In this document: positions 1-8,867 of the stretch, in pieces
Numbering within the stretch: position 1 is the first letter of the stretch
Layout: each line of letters starts with the position of its first letter
Assembly (NCBI GenBank): GCA_963726335.1
Contig: CAVSCD010000002.1
Span: 124,001-188,000, forward strand
Direction: 5' to 3'
DNA: 64,000 nucleotides
Source of the DNA: CAVSCD01 sp963726335
GTDB lineage: Bacteria > Acidobacteriota > Aminicenantia > Aminicenantales > UBA8522
Position numbers and translations under genes: made by a program
Notes under the pieces: model-generated
Told to the model about the DNA's origin: nothing
Database searches by the model: none
The model's input: the letters and a program-made list of their open reading frames with translations, nothing else

Positions 1-2
1 AG

Positions 3-914
3 GATTCCTATGCCGTCCGGGCGCTCCTGGTGGCCTACGATCTGACGGCCGAGCGGAAGTACCTGGATGTCTGCCGGGCCTGGTCGGACCGGATGCTCAA
101 GTATCAGGCCGGCATGACCCCCAAGGGCGCCTACTGGATGCACTACGGCCGCAAGCCCGGTGAAACGAAGGGCGATTGGTTTGTCGCCGACTGCGCGAGC
201 ATCGCCATCGGCCTCCTGGCCACGGCGGTGCGGTGTGATGATCCGGCCGACCGCCGCCGATACAAGGATTCCGTCTCCGCCTACTCCAAGCTCGTCATGG
301 ATAACTACATCCGGCCGACCGGCGGGATCACGGACGGACTGTGGAGCGAGTTCGACGGCGAGTGGTGGTGCTCCACGGGCATCTTCGGCTCCCTCGCCTT
401 CCTCCTCCACGCCGAAACGGGAGACAAAGACTATCTCAAGGTGGGCCTCAACGCCCTGGACTGGCTCAACCGGATGGACTTCCGGAAGGCCGAGCACATA
501 GGGTTCACCGAGGCGGCCCCGGCCGTCGTGATGTACGTCTTCGAAGCTTTCTCCGCGGGGATGCCGTACCTCGACCTGAAGAGCCCCCTGGGCAGGGCCA
601 GCGCGGCGCACATCGGAGAGGCCCTGAAATGGATGGGGATGAACCAGGGCAGCCGCGTGGCCGCCAGCCTCTGGGATTACAGCTCGCAGTGGGGGTCGAA
701 GCTCGGGGGACTGCCCTTCCATCAATACGTTTATTCGCGTTACCTGCCGGAAGGCAAGGCTCTCGCCGCCGTCGCCGACAAAGAGCTGGACTATATCGGA
801 CGGCGCGTTTTCAGCGCCGGGGAGCCGAAGCTCACCCAGCTCGTCTGCTTCGCGATGTTCTCTTACGCCGAAAAAATCAGCCCTGGCGCCATCTATCGGA
901 CATCCAAAAGGTAA
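3..914 (+). CDS. Alpha-helical toroid protein (glycosidase-like), 5' end outside window
   Basis: The reading frame is open from the left edge (residues DSYAVRALLVAYDL precede the first possible GTG at 30), so the true start lies outside the window; 303 residues are visible. The chain is a series of aromatic helical hairpins (YLDVCRAWSDRMLKYQ, IAIGLLATAV, YLKVGLNALDWLNRM, AVVMYVFEAF), the look of an (alpha/alpha)6 toroid as in unsaturated glucuronyl hydrolases, lyases and related enzymes. I see no catalytic motif I can name, so the family is an inference. The next gene begins 28 bases later on the same strand and may be co-transcribed. Glycan enzymes nearby (GH78, GH36) fit a carbohydrate role. 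It could instead be a non-enzymatic toroid protein. Confidence 0.6.
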   Translation, partial: DSYAVRALLVAYDLTAERKYLDVCRAWSDRMLKYQAGMTPKGAYWMHYGRKPGETKGDWFVADCASIAIGLLATAVRCDDPADRRRYKDSVSAYSKLVMDNYIRPTGGITDGLWSEFDGEWWCSTGIFGSLAFLLHAETGDKDYLKVGLNALDWLNRMDFRKAEHIGFTEAAPAVVMYVFEAFSAGMPYLDLKSPLGRASAAHIGEALKWMGMNQGSRVAASLWDYSSQWGSKLGGLPFHQYVYSRYLPEGKALAAVADKELDYIGRRVFSAGEPKLTQLVCFAMFSYAEKISPGAIYRTSKR

Positions 915-942
915 AGGACGCGGCCCGCGCAGCGAGGAAGCC

Positions 943-1636
943 GTGCCCGAACCAAGAATCGCGATCATCGATAACGCCATCTATCGCGATATCTACAAGC
1001 CGGTGGCCCACTGGGGCGCTTTCCTGCCGGGTTCGGCCTGGACCTCGTTCTACGCCCCGGCGGGCAAGCTTCCCGACCCGGACGACTTTTCCCACTTCAT
1101 TTTCACGGGATCGGAAGCATCGATCCTCGACCGCGAGGCCTGGGTGGCGCCGGAGATCGAACTTGCCAGGACCGCTTACAAGCACGGCAAGCTGCTCCTC
1201 GGAAGCTGCTACGGGCACCAGCTCCTCGCCCTGGCCCTGGCGGGACCGGACCATATCGGCAGAGCGCCTGAGCCCGAGATCGGCTGGATCGCCGTGGACA
1301 TTCTCGAAGACTCAGCGGTTCTCGGTCCGCCCTGCCGGGCCATTCACGTTCTCATCGCATTACGACGAAGTCAGGAACCTGCCGGCGGCGGAGTTTATCG
1401 TCCTGGCCGAATCCGAAAAATGCTCGGTCCAGGCTTTCCGGACGCGCGATGGCAGGGTGTGGGGCATCCAGATGCATCCGGAAATGCAGGAAGCTGCGGC
1501 CCGCGAGTATCTCGAGGGATGCGTCAAGGCTTTCCCCTTTTCCCGGGCACTTTGCGAAGAGGCCCTCGCTTCCCAGGCCCGCGATTCGGGCCTGATCCAC
1601 GTTATCGTGGATGGTTTTCTCAGGCTTTACGTTTAG
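943..1636 (+). CDS. Class I glutamine amidotransferase-like protein, one frameshift
   Basis: GMP-synthase-like type 1 glutamine amidotransferase domain standing alone. The GTG start at 943 follows GAGGAA. The N-terminal frame carries the nucleophile elbow GSCYGHQLLA with the catalytic Cys near residue 88. The rest of the domain (FSSHYDEV, then WGIQMHPE with the catalytic His-Glu) lies in a different frame that runs to the TAG at 1634-1636. The switch falls at about 1335-1350, and both halves are needed for one domain, so this is one gene with a single indel. Left unrepaired, the first frame runs on to 1692. Proteins of this kind hydrolyse glutamine or gamma-glutamyl compounds in the cytoplasm; the acceptor is unknown here. 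Confidence 0.75.
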
Positions 1637-1714
1637 CGCACCGGATCGTCAAGGTTCGTTCACAAGGCCTGCTCAAATTGGACTTGCTTTGAGGCGCGCC
1701 CAACCTTAAGAAAG

Positions 1715-3049
1715 TCAGTTTCGGGTCGTTTGGCGTCCCGTGAGGCGCCCGACGAGCCAGAACAAGAAGACCAGCGCCAGGCTCAGGAGAAATCCATACA
1801 GGAAGACGAACTTCAGAAGGTACCCTTTCGGCAGCTCGAAGGGCGCGTAGAGCAGGGTCGTGTGCCTGAAGAAGTCCTTGACCTTGGAGAAGGATGTGTT
1901 GCGGCCGTAACCGAACTTGTAGGCCACGACGATATTCCCCAGGAAAGAGCCGCCATCCGAGGCCTGGGCGGGCCCGGGAACAAGGGTTTTTGTCGCGCGG
2001 TCGTATTTCCGCAGGGCCAGGCCCTGATGCAGGCCGAGGTCGAACACCTTCTTGAGCTCCAGGAAATTGAGGAGCTTGCCCTGGGTCGTCCGGGCGTTGG
2101 CGATCCTCATCTGGGGATCGACGTAGCACCAGCAGGCTTCCTCGGGGATCCAGCTCTCGCAGAAATAGTGACCGGTCAGCTTGACCGGACCGAACTTGCC
2201 GGCGATGTCCACCAGGCGGGTCGGGATGCCGGCGGCGTTCGCGAAGAGGTAATAGATAAGGGCGACGTTCTCGCAGAACCCGCCCTCCCGGCCCGAGGAC
2301 ATCGCTTCCCAGGTTTCGAGGGGCGAGGCGAGCTGGAGCTTGTCCGTGTGGGGCCGGGCGCCCTCATGGCCCGTGATCCCGTCCATGACGAACCGGTAAA
2401 CCTGCTCCGACCGCTCGAGCGTCGGCGCCGTCATATCGATGTTCCCGGTCAGGAGGCGCTTGGCCTCGATGATCTCGGGGTCGTCGGCCGGCAGGCCCGC
2501 CCACTCCGTGACGGGATGGGCGCGCTTGAGGCTCCAAGGGACGCTCGTCGCCGCGGCGTGGTAGTTGTCATCCCAGGACATGCCCGATTTCTTGTAGTTC
2601 TCGGTGGGATAGAAATGGAACTTGATGACGATATCCTTCAGGAGCTCTACGCCCTCGGGGATGAACTTGCAGGTGAGATAGCCGGCCTCGTCTCCGAACT
2701 GGACCTCGGGATGGGGAGCCTGCGTGTTAACGGCGCCGGTCTCGGCGTCGACCACGGTCCAGGAGGGAGCGGCGATCGGCGGCGTGAACTCGAGCCTGAG
2801 CCGCCGCCGGCCGACGAGCGAAGCCCGGCGCACGGCGGGGATCTCGGCGACGTTGTAGATTTCGGCTTCCGCGGCCTGGCGGCTGTTGAAGTTGAAGATC
2901 CGCCAGCGGGGGTCGTTGACGACGTGCACGTTGAAGTAGCTCTCGAGATAGTAGCTGTGGAAGAACACCGCCAGAGTGCCGAGGAGGCAAACCCCCGCGA
3001 GCGCCAGGAACACCCGGGACGGAGCGCGCAGACCCTTCTTTGAAGCCAT
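1715..3049 (-). CDS. Membrane-anchored transglutaminase-like protein
   Basis: 444 residues from the ATG at 3049, chosen because AAGGAGAG lies just upstream; the frame stays open 18 codons further to 3103 without a better site. There is one membrane segment near residues 10-30 and another at about 415-437, with a soluble region between. The transglutaminase core has an intact triad: Cys in GGFCENVAL (about 258), His in TGHYFCESW (about 293) and Asp in CYVDPQ (about 311). Domains of this type act as cysteine peptidases or transamidases outside the membrane. It is transcribed convergently with the amidotransferase gene. The substrate is not evident. Confidence 0.75.
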   Translation of the reverse strand: MASKKGLRAPSRVFLALAGVCLLGTLAVFFHSYYLESYFNVHVVNDPRWRIFNFNSRQAAEAEIYNVAEIPAVRRASLVGRRRLRLEFTPPIAAPSWTVVDAETGAVNTQAPHPEVQFGDEAGYLTCKFIPEGVELLKDIVIKFHFYPTENYKKSGMSWDDNYHAAATSVPWSLKRAHPVTEWAGLPADDPEIIEAKRLLTGNIDMTAPTLERSEQVYRFVMDGITGHEGARPHTDKLQLASPLETWEAMSSGREGGFCENVALIYYLFANAAGIPTRLVDIAGKFGPVKLTGHYFCESWIPEEACWCYVDPQMRIANARTTQGKLLNFLELKKVFDLGLHQGLALRKYDRATKTLVPGPAQASDGGSFLGNIVVAYKFGYGRNTSFSKVKDFFRHTTLLYAPFELPKGYLLKFVFLYGFLLSLALVFLFWLVGRLTGRQTTRN

Positions 3050-3264
3050 GACGACTCTCCTTCTCAAAACGTCAAGACATATAAGCTTTTTTGCCCCGGC
3101 CATGTCAACCCGATGCCCGGGTGTGGAAGTACCTCCTTTTATGTGATGACGTTGTTCTTCAATGGGGTCCTGTCCTGGCGCGTCCGACCTTTTTCGCAGA
3201 CGCTGACCTTATCCGAGTCCCACCTTGATTCCAGATATTCAAGAGCTTTTTTCAGTATATCTCG

Positions 3265-3301
3265 CAGAATAGCGGCTCCGAGTCGCTCCGCCGCTATTCT
3301 G
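3265..3301. repeat. 12-bp inverted repeat in a 490-base gene-free gap
   Basis: CAGAATAGCGGC (3265-3276) and its exact reverse complement (3290-3301) enclose a 13-base loop. The octamer GTCGCTCC occurs in the loop and twice more just downstream (near 3305 and 3348). There is no T-tract on the expected side, so it does not look like a normal terminator. The gap 3050-3537 holds no coding frame I believe; the frames at 3113-3463 (+) and 3139-3525 (-) have no recognisable family and no convincing start. The remainder carries upstream sequences for the two flanking, diverging genes. Confidence 0.5.
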
Positions 3302-3537
3302 ATGGTCGCTCCGAAGACTCCGCTTACCGCCGGTCCCCGTCGCTCCGGGCGGGCAGGGACTGGCGCCGTGCCACCCCCGCCATGTCCTTTCGGCATCACA
3401 CGAAAAGAGATACTAATCCGACGCGGCCGGCCGTTTGACGCGGAATTTCGCGCTGTGATATAAGGGACCGGTCTGTTCAGTGTCGGCATGATCACCGGAC
3501 CCCTCCTCCATTCAGAGCATCTCATAAGGAACCCATC

Positions 3538-6218
3538 ATGAAGAGACGTGATTTCATCAAGTCATCGGCCGTCACCGGCGGCTCGCTGGCGCTTTTGCCC
3601 AAGACAGGAGCGCCCGCTGAGAAAGAGCCGTCCGGCGGGATCACGGCCGCCGTCGGGAAGGAGCCGGTCGTTCCGAGAGCCACGGGCGCAGCCGCCTCCC
3701 CCCCGCTCCACGGCCCAAAGCTCCCGGATCTCTCGCCGGCGCGATGGATCTGGTATCCGTCGGGCCGCACCTTGGCGAACACGTTCGTTCTCTTCCGCCG
3801 CGAGCTGAACCTGAAGTCCAAACCCCGGCGCGCGACGGGCTGGATCTCGGCCGAAAGCCGCTACAAGCTCGAGGTTAACGGCCGGCGCCTCCAATGGGGG
3901 CCGGCGCCCGCCGATCCGCGCTGGCCCGAAGCCGACCCGATCGACCTGACCGAGGCCCTCGTGGCCGGTCCCAACGTCATCGGCGCCACCGTTCTCTACT
4001 ACGGACACGGCGACGGAACCTGGCCGTTCGGCAAGCCGGGATTGCTTTTCCGGCTCGAGGTCGAGCCGGCCGACGGCGCGACCGAGGTCATCGCCAGCGA
4101 CTTAGGCTGGGACGCGCACCTTTGCCGCGCCTGGCGGCCGGGCCAGTACAAACGCTGGTACCTCCGCGCCCTGCAGGAGGAATTCGACGCCAACCTCTAT
4201 CCTTACGGCTGGTCGACGCCCGGGTTTAAGAAAGACGGGAACTGGGTCCCGGCCATGGAGCTCGACGGCTTCCCCAACAAGCCCGCCCTCTCCACAACGT
4301 ATTCGGAATACGCGCAGGAATACGCCGCGGGGCCGGCCGAGGCGGAGCTCCGGCCGCGGAGCATTCCCCTGATGGCCGAAAGCCAGGTGCCCGCGGCGCG
4401 CCTCACCGAGTCGATGTGGCTCGAGTGGCGGCGGCCGCCCGAAGAATATTTCGAGTGCCGGACCCCCGGCGCGTTCCGCGTCAGCCGCCTGGCGAGCACC
4501 GTCGCGGTCGCCCCCGGTCTTTGGGATATCAACCTGAGGGAAAGCCACTCGGCCGCCCTCACCTTCGAATTCGACGAGCAGGTCGTCGGCTGGCCGTATT
4601 TCTCGATCGAGGCGCCCGCCGGGACGGTCGTCGAGCTTCTCGTCCAGGAGGCTCACGAACCCGGCGGCCCGCCGCTTCTCAACACTCACTTCGACAGCTG
4701 GACGCGCTTCGTCTGCCGCCAGGGAGTGAACACCTTCGAATGCTTCGACTTCGAGAGCCTGCGCTGGCTCCAGCTCAATGTCCGCGGCGCCCGGGGCAGG
4801 GCGCGGATCAGGGATGTCGGTGTCCGGCGCCGGGTCTATCCCTGGCGAAATGTTCCACGGGTCCGCTTCGCCGAGCCGCCTCTCCGGCGGCTCATCGACG
4901 CCTCGGTCAACACGCTCAAAAACTGCGCCCAGGAGACTCTCGTCGACGGCATGGCCCGCGAGCGCCAGCAGTACAGCGGCGACGGCGGGCACCAGACCCA
5001 CGCCCTGTACTACGCGTTCGGCGAGACTCGCCAACCCGCCCGCTACCTCACAACCTTCAGCCAGGGGCAGATGAAGGAGGGGTTTTTCCTCGACTGCTGG
5101 CCGGCTTACGACCGTCTGGCTCGCCTGGTCGAGAGGCAGTTCGGGCTCACCGGCTGGGGGCCGCTCCTCGACCACGGCGTCGGGTTCGTGTTCGACTGCT
5201 GGAACTATTATATCTACACGGGCGACCTCGAGGCGCTCCACGAGCCGTACCCGCGGCTGCTCCGGTTCGCCGACTACCTCCATGGGCTATGGGAAAAGGG
5301 CGGACGCCGGCTGCTGCCCGTCGAGGACATCGGCGTGCCCTCTGTCTGGATCGACCACAACGCTTATGAGCGCCAGCGTCACAAGCAGTGCGCGTTCAAC
5401 CTCTACGCCGCGGCGATGCTCGAGAACGCCCTGGCGCCTGCTCTGCCGGGAATTCGGCGACAGAAAACAGGAGAAGTCGGCTCGGCGACTTCGGCCGTAA
5501 CCTTCTCGCGGCCGCCGTCGGCCGGTTCTGGAGCCCTGAGCGCGAAGTCTTCGTCAACAACCTTCCCTGGCTCAAGGAAGAAAGGAAACCGCGGCTCTGC
5601 GACCGGTCGCTCGCGACATCGGTGTTCTTCGACCAGTGCCCGGGACGGAAAACGGGGGCGGCCATCGAGGCGCTGGCCGACTGTCCGCCCGAGATGGGTC
5701 TCTCCTACCCGGCCAACTCCTGCTGGCGCCTGTGGGCGCTGGCCAAAGGCGGCCGCGCCGACATCATCGTCAAGGACCTCCGGGAGCGCTGGGCGACGAT
5801 GGATTCGGTCAGACTCAACAACACGATCCAGGAAGACTGGACCGCCAAGCCCGACTCCGGCGCCCAGTGGAGCCATTGTGCTGTTGTCCCGCTCTATATC
5901 GCTTACATGGGGCTCGCCGGCATCCGGCCGCTCGAGCCCGGGTTCCGGCGCGTCGAAGTCCGGCCGCAGGTCGCGGACCTGGAGGAGCTCGAGCTCACGG
6001 CCTTCACCGTGCGCGGCCCGGTCCATTTTCTCTCGAAAGGAAAACTGGGGGACCGCGAATTGACCGTCGAGCTGCCCGAGGATTGCGAGGGAGAGCTTGT
6101 CCTTTCCGAGAAAGAAATGGTCGGACTGACGCTTCTCCCCCGCCAGGCGCCCACGGGTCCGCGCCGCTACGTGCTTCAACCCGGAGAAGAAGTCACCCTA
6201 AAGCTCTCCTTCACCTAG
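3538..6218 (+). CDS. Secreted alpha-L-rhamnosidase-like glycoside hydrolase (GH78 type), frameshifted
   Basis: Begins with a Tat-type leader (MKRRDFIKSSAVTGGS) after an AAGGAA site. An N-terminal beta-sandwich (SARWIWYP, TGWISAESRYKLEVNGRRLQ) is followed by a second sandwich and an (alpha/alpha)6 region with LVDGMARERQQYSGDGGHQ, equivalent to the rhamnosidase 'RERlgWtGDaq' acid region, and a C-terminal beta domain ending TLKLSFT. The first frame breaks at about 5440. A short stretch (LCREFGDRKQEK) reads in the second frame, and from about 5485 the rest (GDFGRNLLAAAVGRFW onward) reads in the third frame to the TAG at 6216-6218. Two close indels therefore explain it. About 893 residues when restored. 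It likely removes rhamnose from plant or exopolysaccharide glycans outside the cell. Confidence 0.8.
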
Positions 6219-6265
6219 GAAGCCGGGGTGCCGCACCGGACGGGACGCGGGCCTAATAACTGCTA

Positions 6266-6535
6266 TTATTTGCTTGTCAGAAGCTTGATCACTTCGTCGA
6301 CGGCCATTACCGGATAGGCTTCAATCTTGCCCTGGTCAGCCCAAGGGTGAGCGGCTGCCAGCAAAGCTTGAGCGTTATCGGCTTCGACCAGCCTGAAGAC
6401 GCGGCCGCCTGCGACAACACTCCACTCTCCCAGAATTTTTGCCCCCGGCGGCTCGAGCTTGCCCTGTTCGGCTCTCTTCTTGATAATAGCCTGCCGATTC
6501 TCCGGTTCATAGGTGTAGACAGTCATAAAAAGCAT
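6266..6535 (-). CDS. DUF3303-type small protein
   Basis: 89 residues starting at the ATG at 6535, which sits 8 bases behind a perfect AAGGAGG; the 42 codons further upstream belong to non-coding sequence. The chain (MLFMTVYTYEP, GAKILGEWSV, RVFRLVEADNAQALL, PVMAVDEVIKLL) has the pattern of the DUF3303 ferredoxin-like fold, a dimeric alpha/beta barrel relative with no established activity. It lies between two glycoside hydrolase genes and diverges from the alpha-galactosidase; the 76-base gap holds both sets of upstream signals. Confidence 0.72.
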   Translation of the reverse strand: MLFMTVYTYEPENRQAIIKKRAEQGKLEPPGAKILGEWSVVAGGRVFRLVEADNAQALLAAAHPWADQGKIEAYPVMAVDEVIKLLTSK

Positions 6536-6611
6536 GGAACCAACCTCCTTGTTGCTTTTATTTTCCCCCTGATAATTATATATAGGCTCAGGTGAGGAGG
6601 TTGTCAAGCTG

Positions 6612-8792
6612 ATGAACCCAACGCATCGAATCCTGAAATATGGCCTGATACTCGTGGTCACGGTTATGGCATGTCAGGGAGTAGTGACCGCAAGTCAGGC
6701 GCCGGGTGAAGCGCAAATCCAGGCCGCCAATGACGCGATCATCCTCCAGAATGAGTTTCTGTCCCGGAAGCTTAGCATCGGGCCGGAAGGACTGTCCACC
6801 GTCGAGTTCAAGAACCTGGTCACGCAGAAAGAATACGCGACCGGGGCGGCCGACGAGTTCGCCTTCGCCGTCGACGGCATCGAAGTCACGGGCGGCGGCG
6901 CAGCCTCGGGCTTCAGGTACGTCCGTCACGCCTCGAGCCGGCCGAAACCCGGGGAAAGCCTTCTCCAGGTCGGCCTCGAAGGCCGCGCCGGCACACCCGC
7001 CGAAGATCTGACCGTTGAGGTCGAATACACCCTCTACGACCGCCTGCCCTTCATCCGTAAGCGGCTCTCGATCATCAACAGGTCGCCCAAGGAGATCGTC
7101 CTCACCAACCTCGATGTCGAGCGGCTGCAGATGACTCCGGTCACCGAATTCCTCTGCGAGATTTTCGCCAACCACGGCGCCAGCCTGACCCGCATCCCTT
7201 ACAGTGGCGACCACAACGACTCGGTCGTCCTGGTCTGGAACCCTGCCGACGCGCAGGGGTTCATGCTCGGGAATGAGGCTTTCGGCGTCATGAAGCGCAC
7301 CGAAGTCCATGTCCAACCTCAGCGGGTCAGCCTTGGCCTCACCCTCACCGGTCAGCACTATCCTTTTAAGAAGTATCTGGCGCCTGGAGAAAAATTCACC
7401 TCGCCCCGCACGTTCATCGGCCTTTACCAGGGCGAAAAATGGCAGGACGCCTTCGAGGGGCCGTTGGCCGACCTTGTCAGAGAGAAGCTCGGCGTCCGCT
7501 TCTTTGAAAAACAGGACCCGCCCCTCTCCTACTACAACTCCTGGCTTCCCTGGCACTGGGACATCAACGAGAAGCTCATCCGCGAGTCGGTCGACGCCGT
7601 GGCGGAGACCGGGTTCGAGGTCTTCACCATCGACGAGGGCTGGGAGGACGCGATGGGGGACTGGAACCCCGATCCGAAGAAATTCCCGAACGGGCTCAAG
7701 CCGCTCTGCGACTATATCATCGAGCAAGGGATGAAGCCGGGGCTTTGGATCTCGATCGCCTCGGCCTTCGGCGACAGCCGGGTGGCGCGCGCGCATCCCG
7801 AGTGGACGGTCAAGGACAGGTCCGGCACTCCCGCCAACCTCCACTCGACCGCCGGCTGGAACGGCCATCCGCTCGTCACGATGTCGCTGGCGACGCCGTG
7901 GTACGACCATAACCTGGCAAAATTCAAGGAGCTGGTGCGGACTTGCCGCCTGGCCTACATCAAAGTCGACCTGGCCGCGGTCAACTCCTGCTACGTCCTG
8001 GATTACGATTTCTCGGGCGATTACGAGCCGAAACCGCCGTTCTATAAGGACCACGACAGTTCGTACTACGCTCTTTTCGAGCGCGTCCAGTCCTTTTTCG
8101 ACGACCTCCACAGCGCCTTCCCCGACCTCATTATCGACTGCACCTACGAGGTGATGGGCCGGTACAACCTGACCGATTTCGGGACCATCCAGCACGCCGA
8201 CGTCAACTGGCTCTCCAATTTCAGCTGGGAGCCGCCCAAGGGAGCGATCCAGATCCGGCAGCTCAACTTCGACCGCGGCCGCGTCATCCCGCCATCGACG
8301 ATGTTCATCGGCAACCCGCCGGTGGACAAGGCGGCGAGCCGTTACGGTTTCTTCTCGATCGCCCAATCGATCCCGGTCATGCTCGGCGACCCGCGGCGGC
8401 TCGGCCCGGAGATGAAGTCCTGGCTCAAAAAGTGGCTCGGCTGGTTCAAGGAAATGGACGCGAAATACCGCTTCTCGGCGTTCTACCAGGTTTCGGATGT
8501 CTTCGACCGGCCCGGGCTCTCCAACTGGGACGGCTGCTACCGGTTCAACAAGGAGAAGGGTGGCGGCGTCCTGTTTTTCTTCAGGAACGGCTCGCCGGAC
8601 GGGGAGCGCACCTTTCGCCTGTTCTGCGTGGACCCGGGTTCGACATACAGGGTGTATTCTCCCGAGACCGGCGCCGACCTGGGCACTTTCGCCGGGAAGG
8701 AGCTGGTCGAGAGCGGGCTGAAGGTCAGGATCGACAAGCCTTACACCGCCCTGGTTTTGGGGATCGAGAAGGCGGGCGTCGCCGTTCCTTGA
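6612..8792 (+). CDS. Secreted alpha-galactosidase-like enzyme (GH36 type)
   Basis: 726 residues with a hydrophobic leader (residues 8-25). An N-terminal beta-supersandwich precedes a TIM barrel with the GH36 pattern: YYNSWLPWHWDINEKLI, FTIDEGWEDAMGDWNPD, KFPNGLKPLCDYI, KPGLWI. The likely nucleophile is Asp453 in YIKVDLAAVNS, equivalent to the family's KWD. A small beta domain closes the protein. It hydrolyses terminal alpha-galactosides (raffinose-type sugars, galactomannan side chains) in known relatives; the exact specificity here is open. The opposite strand is open for over 1100 codons across this gene and the next, but that frame is only a GC-bias shadow. Confidence 0.82.
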   Translation: MNPTHRILKYGLILVVTVMACQGVVTASQAPGEAQIQAANDAIILQNEFLSRKLSIGPEGLSTVEFKNLVTQKEYATGAADEFAFAVDGIEVTGGGAASGFRYVRHASSRPKPGESLLQVGLEGRAGTPAEDLTVEVEYTLYDRLPFIRKRLSIINRSPKEIVLTNLDVERLQMTPVTEFLCEIFANHGASLTRIPYSGDHNDSVVLVWNPADAQGFMLGNEAFGVMKRTEVHVQPQRVSLGLTLTGQHYPFKKYLAPGEKFTSPRTFIGLYQGEKWQDAFEGPLADLVREKLGVRFFEKQDPPLSYYNSWLPWHWDINEKLIRESVDAVAETGFEVFTIDEGWEDAMGDWNPDPKKFPNGLKPLCDYIIEQGMKPGLWISIASAFGDSRVARAHPEWTVKDRSGTPANLHSTAGWNGHPLVTMSLATPWYDHNLAKFKELVRTCRLAYIKVDLAAVNSCYVLDYDFSGDYEPKPPFYKDHDSSYYALFERVQSFFDDLHSAFPDLIIDCTYEVMGRYNLTDFGTIQHADVNWLSNFSWEPPKGAIQIRQLNFDRGRVIPPSTMFIGNPPVDKAASRYGFFSIAQSIPVMLGDPRRLGPEMKSWLKKWLGWFKEMDAKYRFSAFYQVSDVFDRPGLSNWDGCYRFNKEKGGGVLFFFRNGSPDGERTFRLFCVDPGSTYRVYSPETGADLGTFAGKELVESGLKVRIDKPYTALVLGIEKAGVAVP

Positions 8793-8867
8793 CATCCCGC
8801 CGAATACCAACCTACAATCCCCGCCGAACACCGCCTTTCTTTGAACCTGGGATCGAGGAGGTTGGAC

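Noticed and set aside
1730..3043. 437-codon plus-strand frame opposite the transglutaminase
   Set aside because: No family resemblance; the minus-strand gene has an intact triad, membrane helices and a strong start site.
6219..6265. Terminator between the rhamnosidase and DUF3303 genes
   Set aside because: Only a 5-bp stem (GGTGC/GCACC) with no T-tract; too weak to claim.
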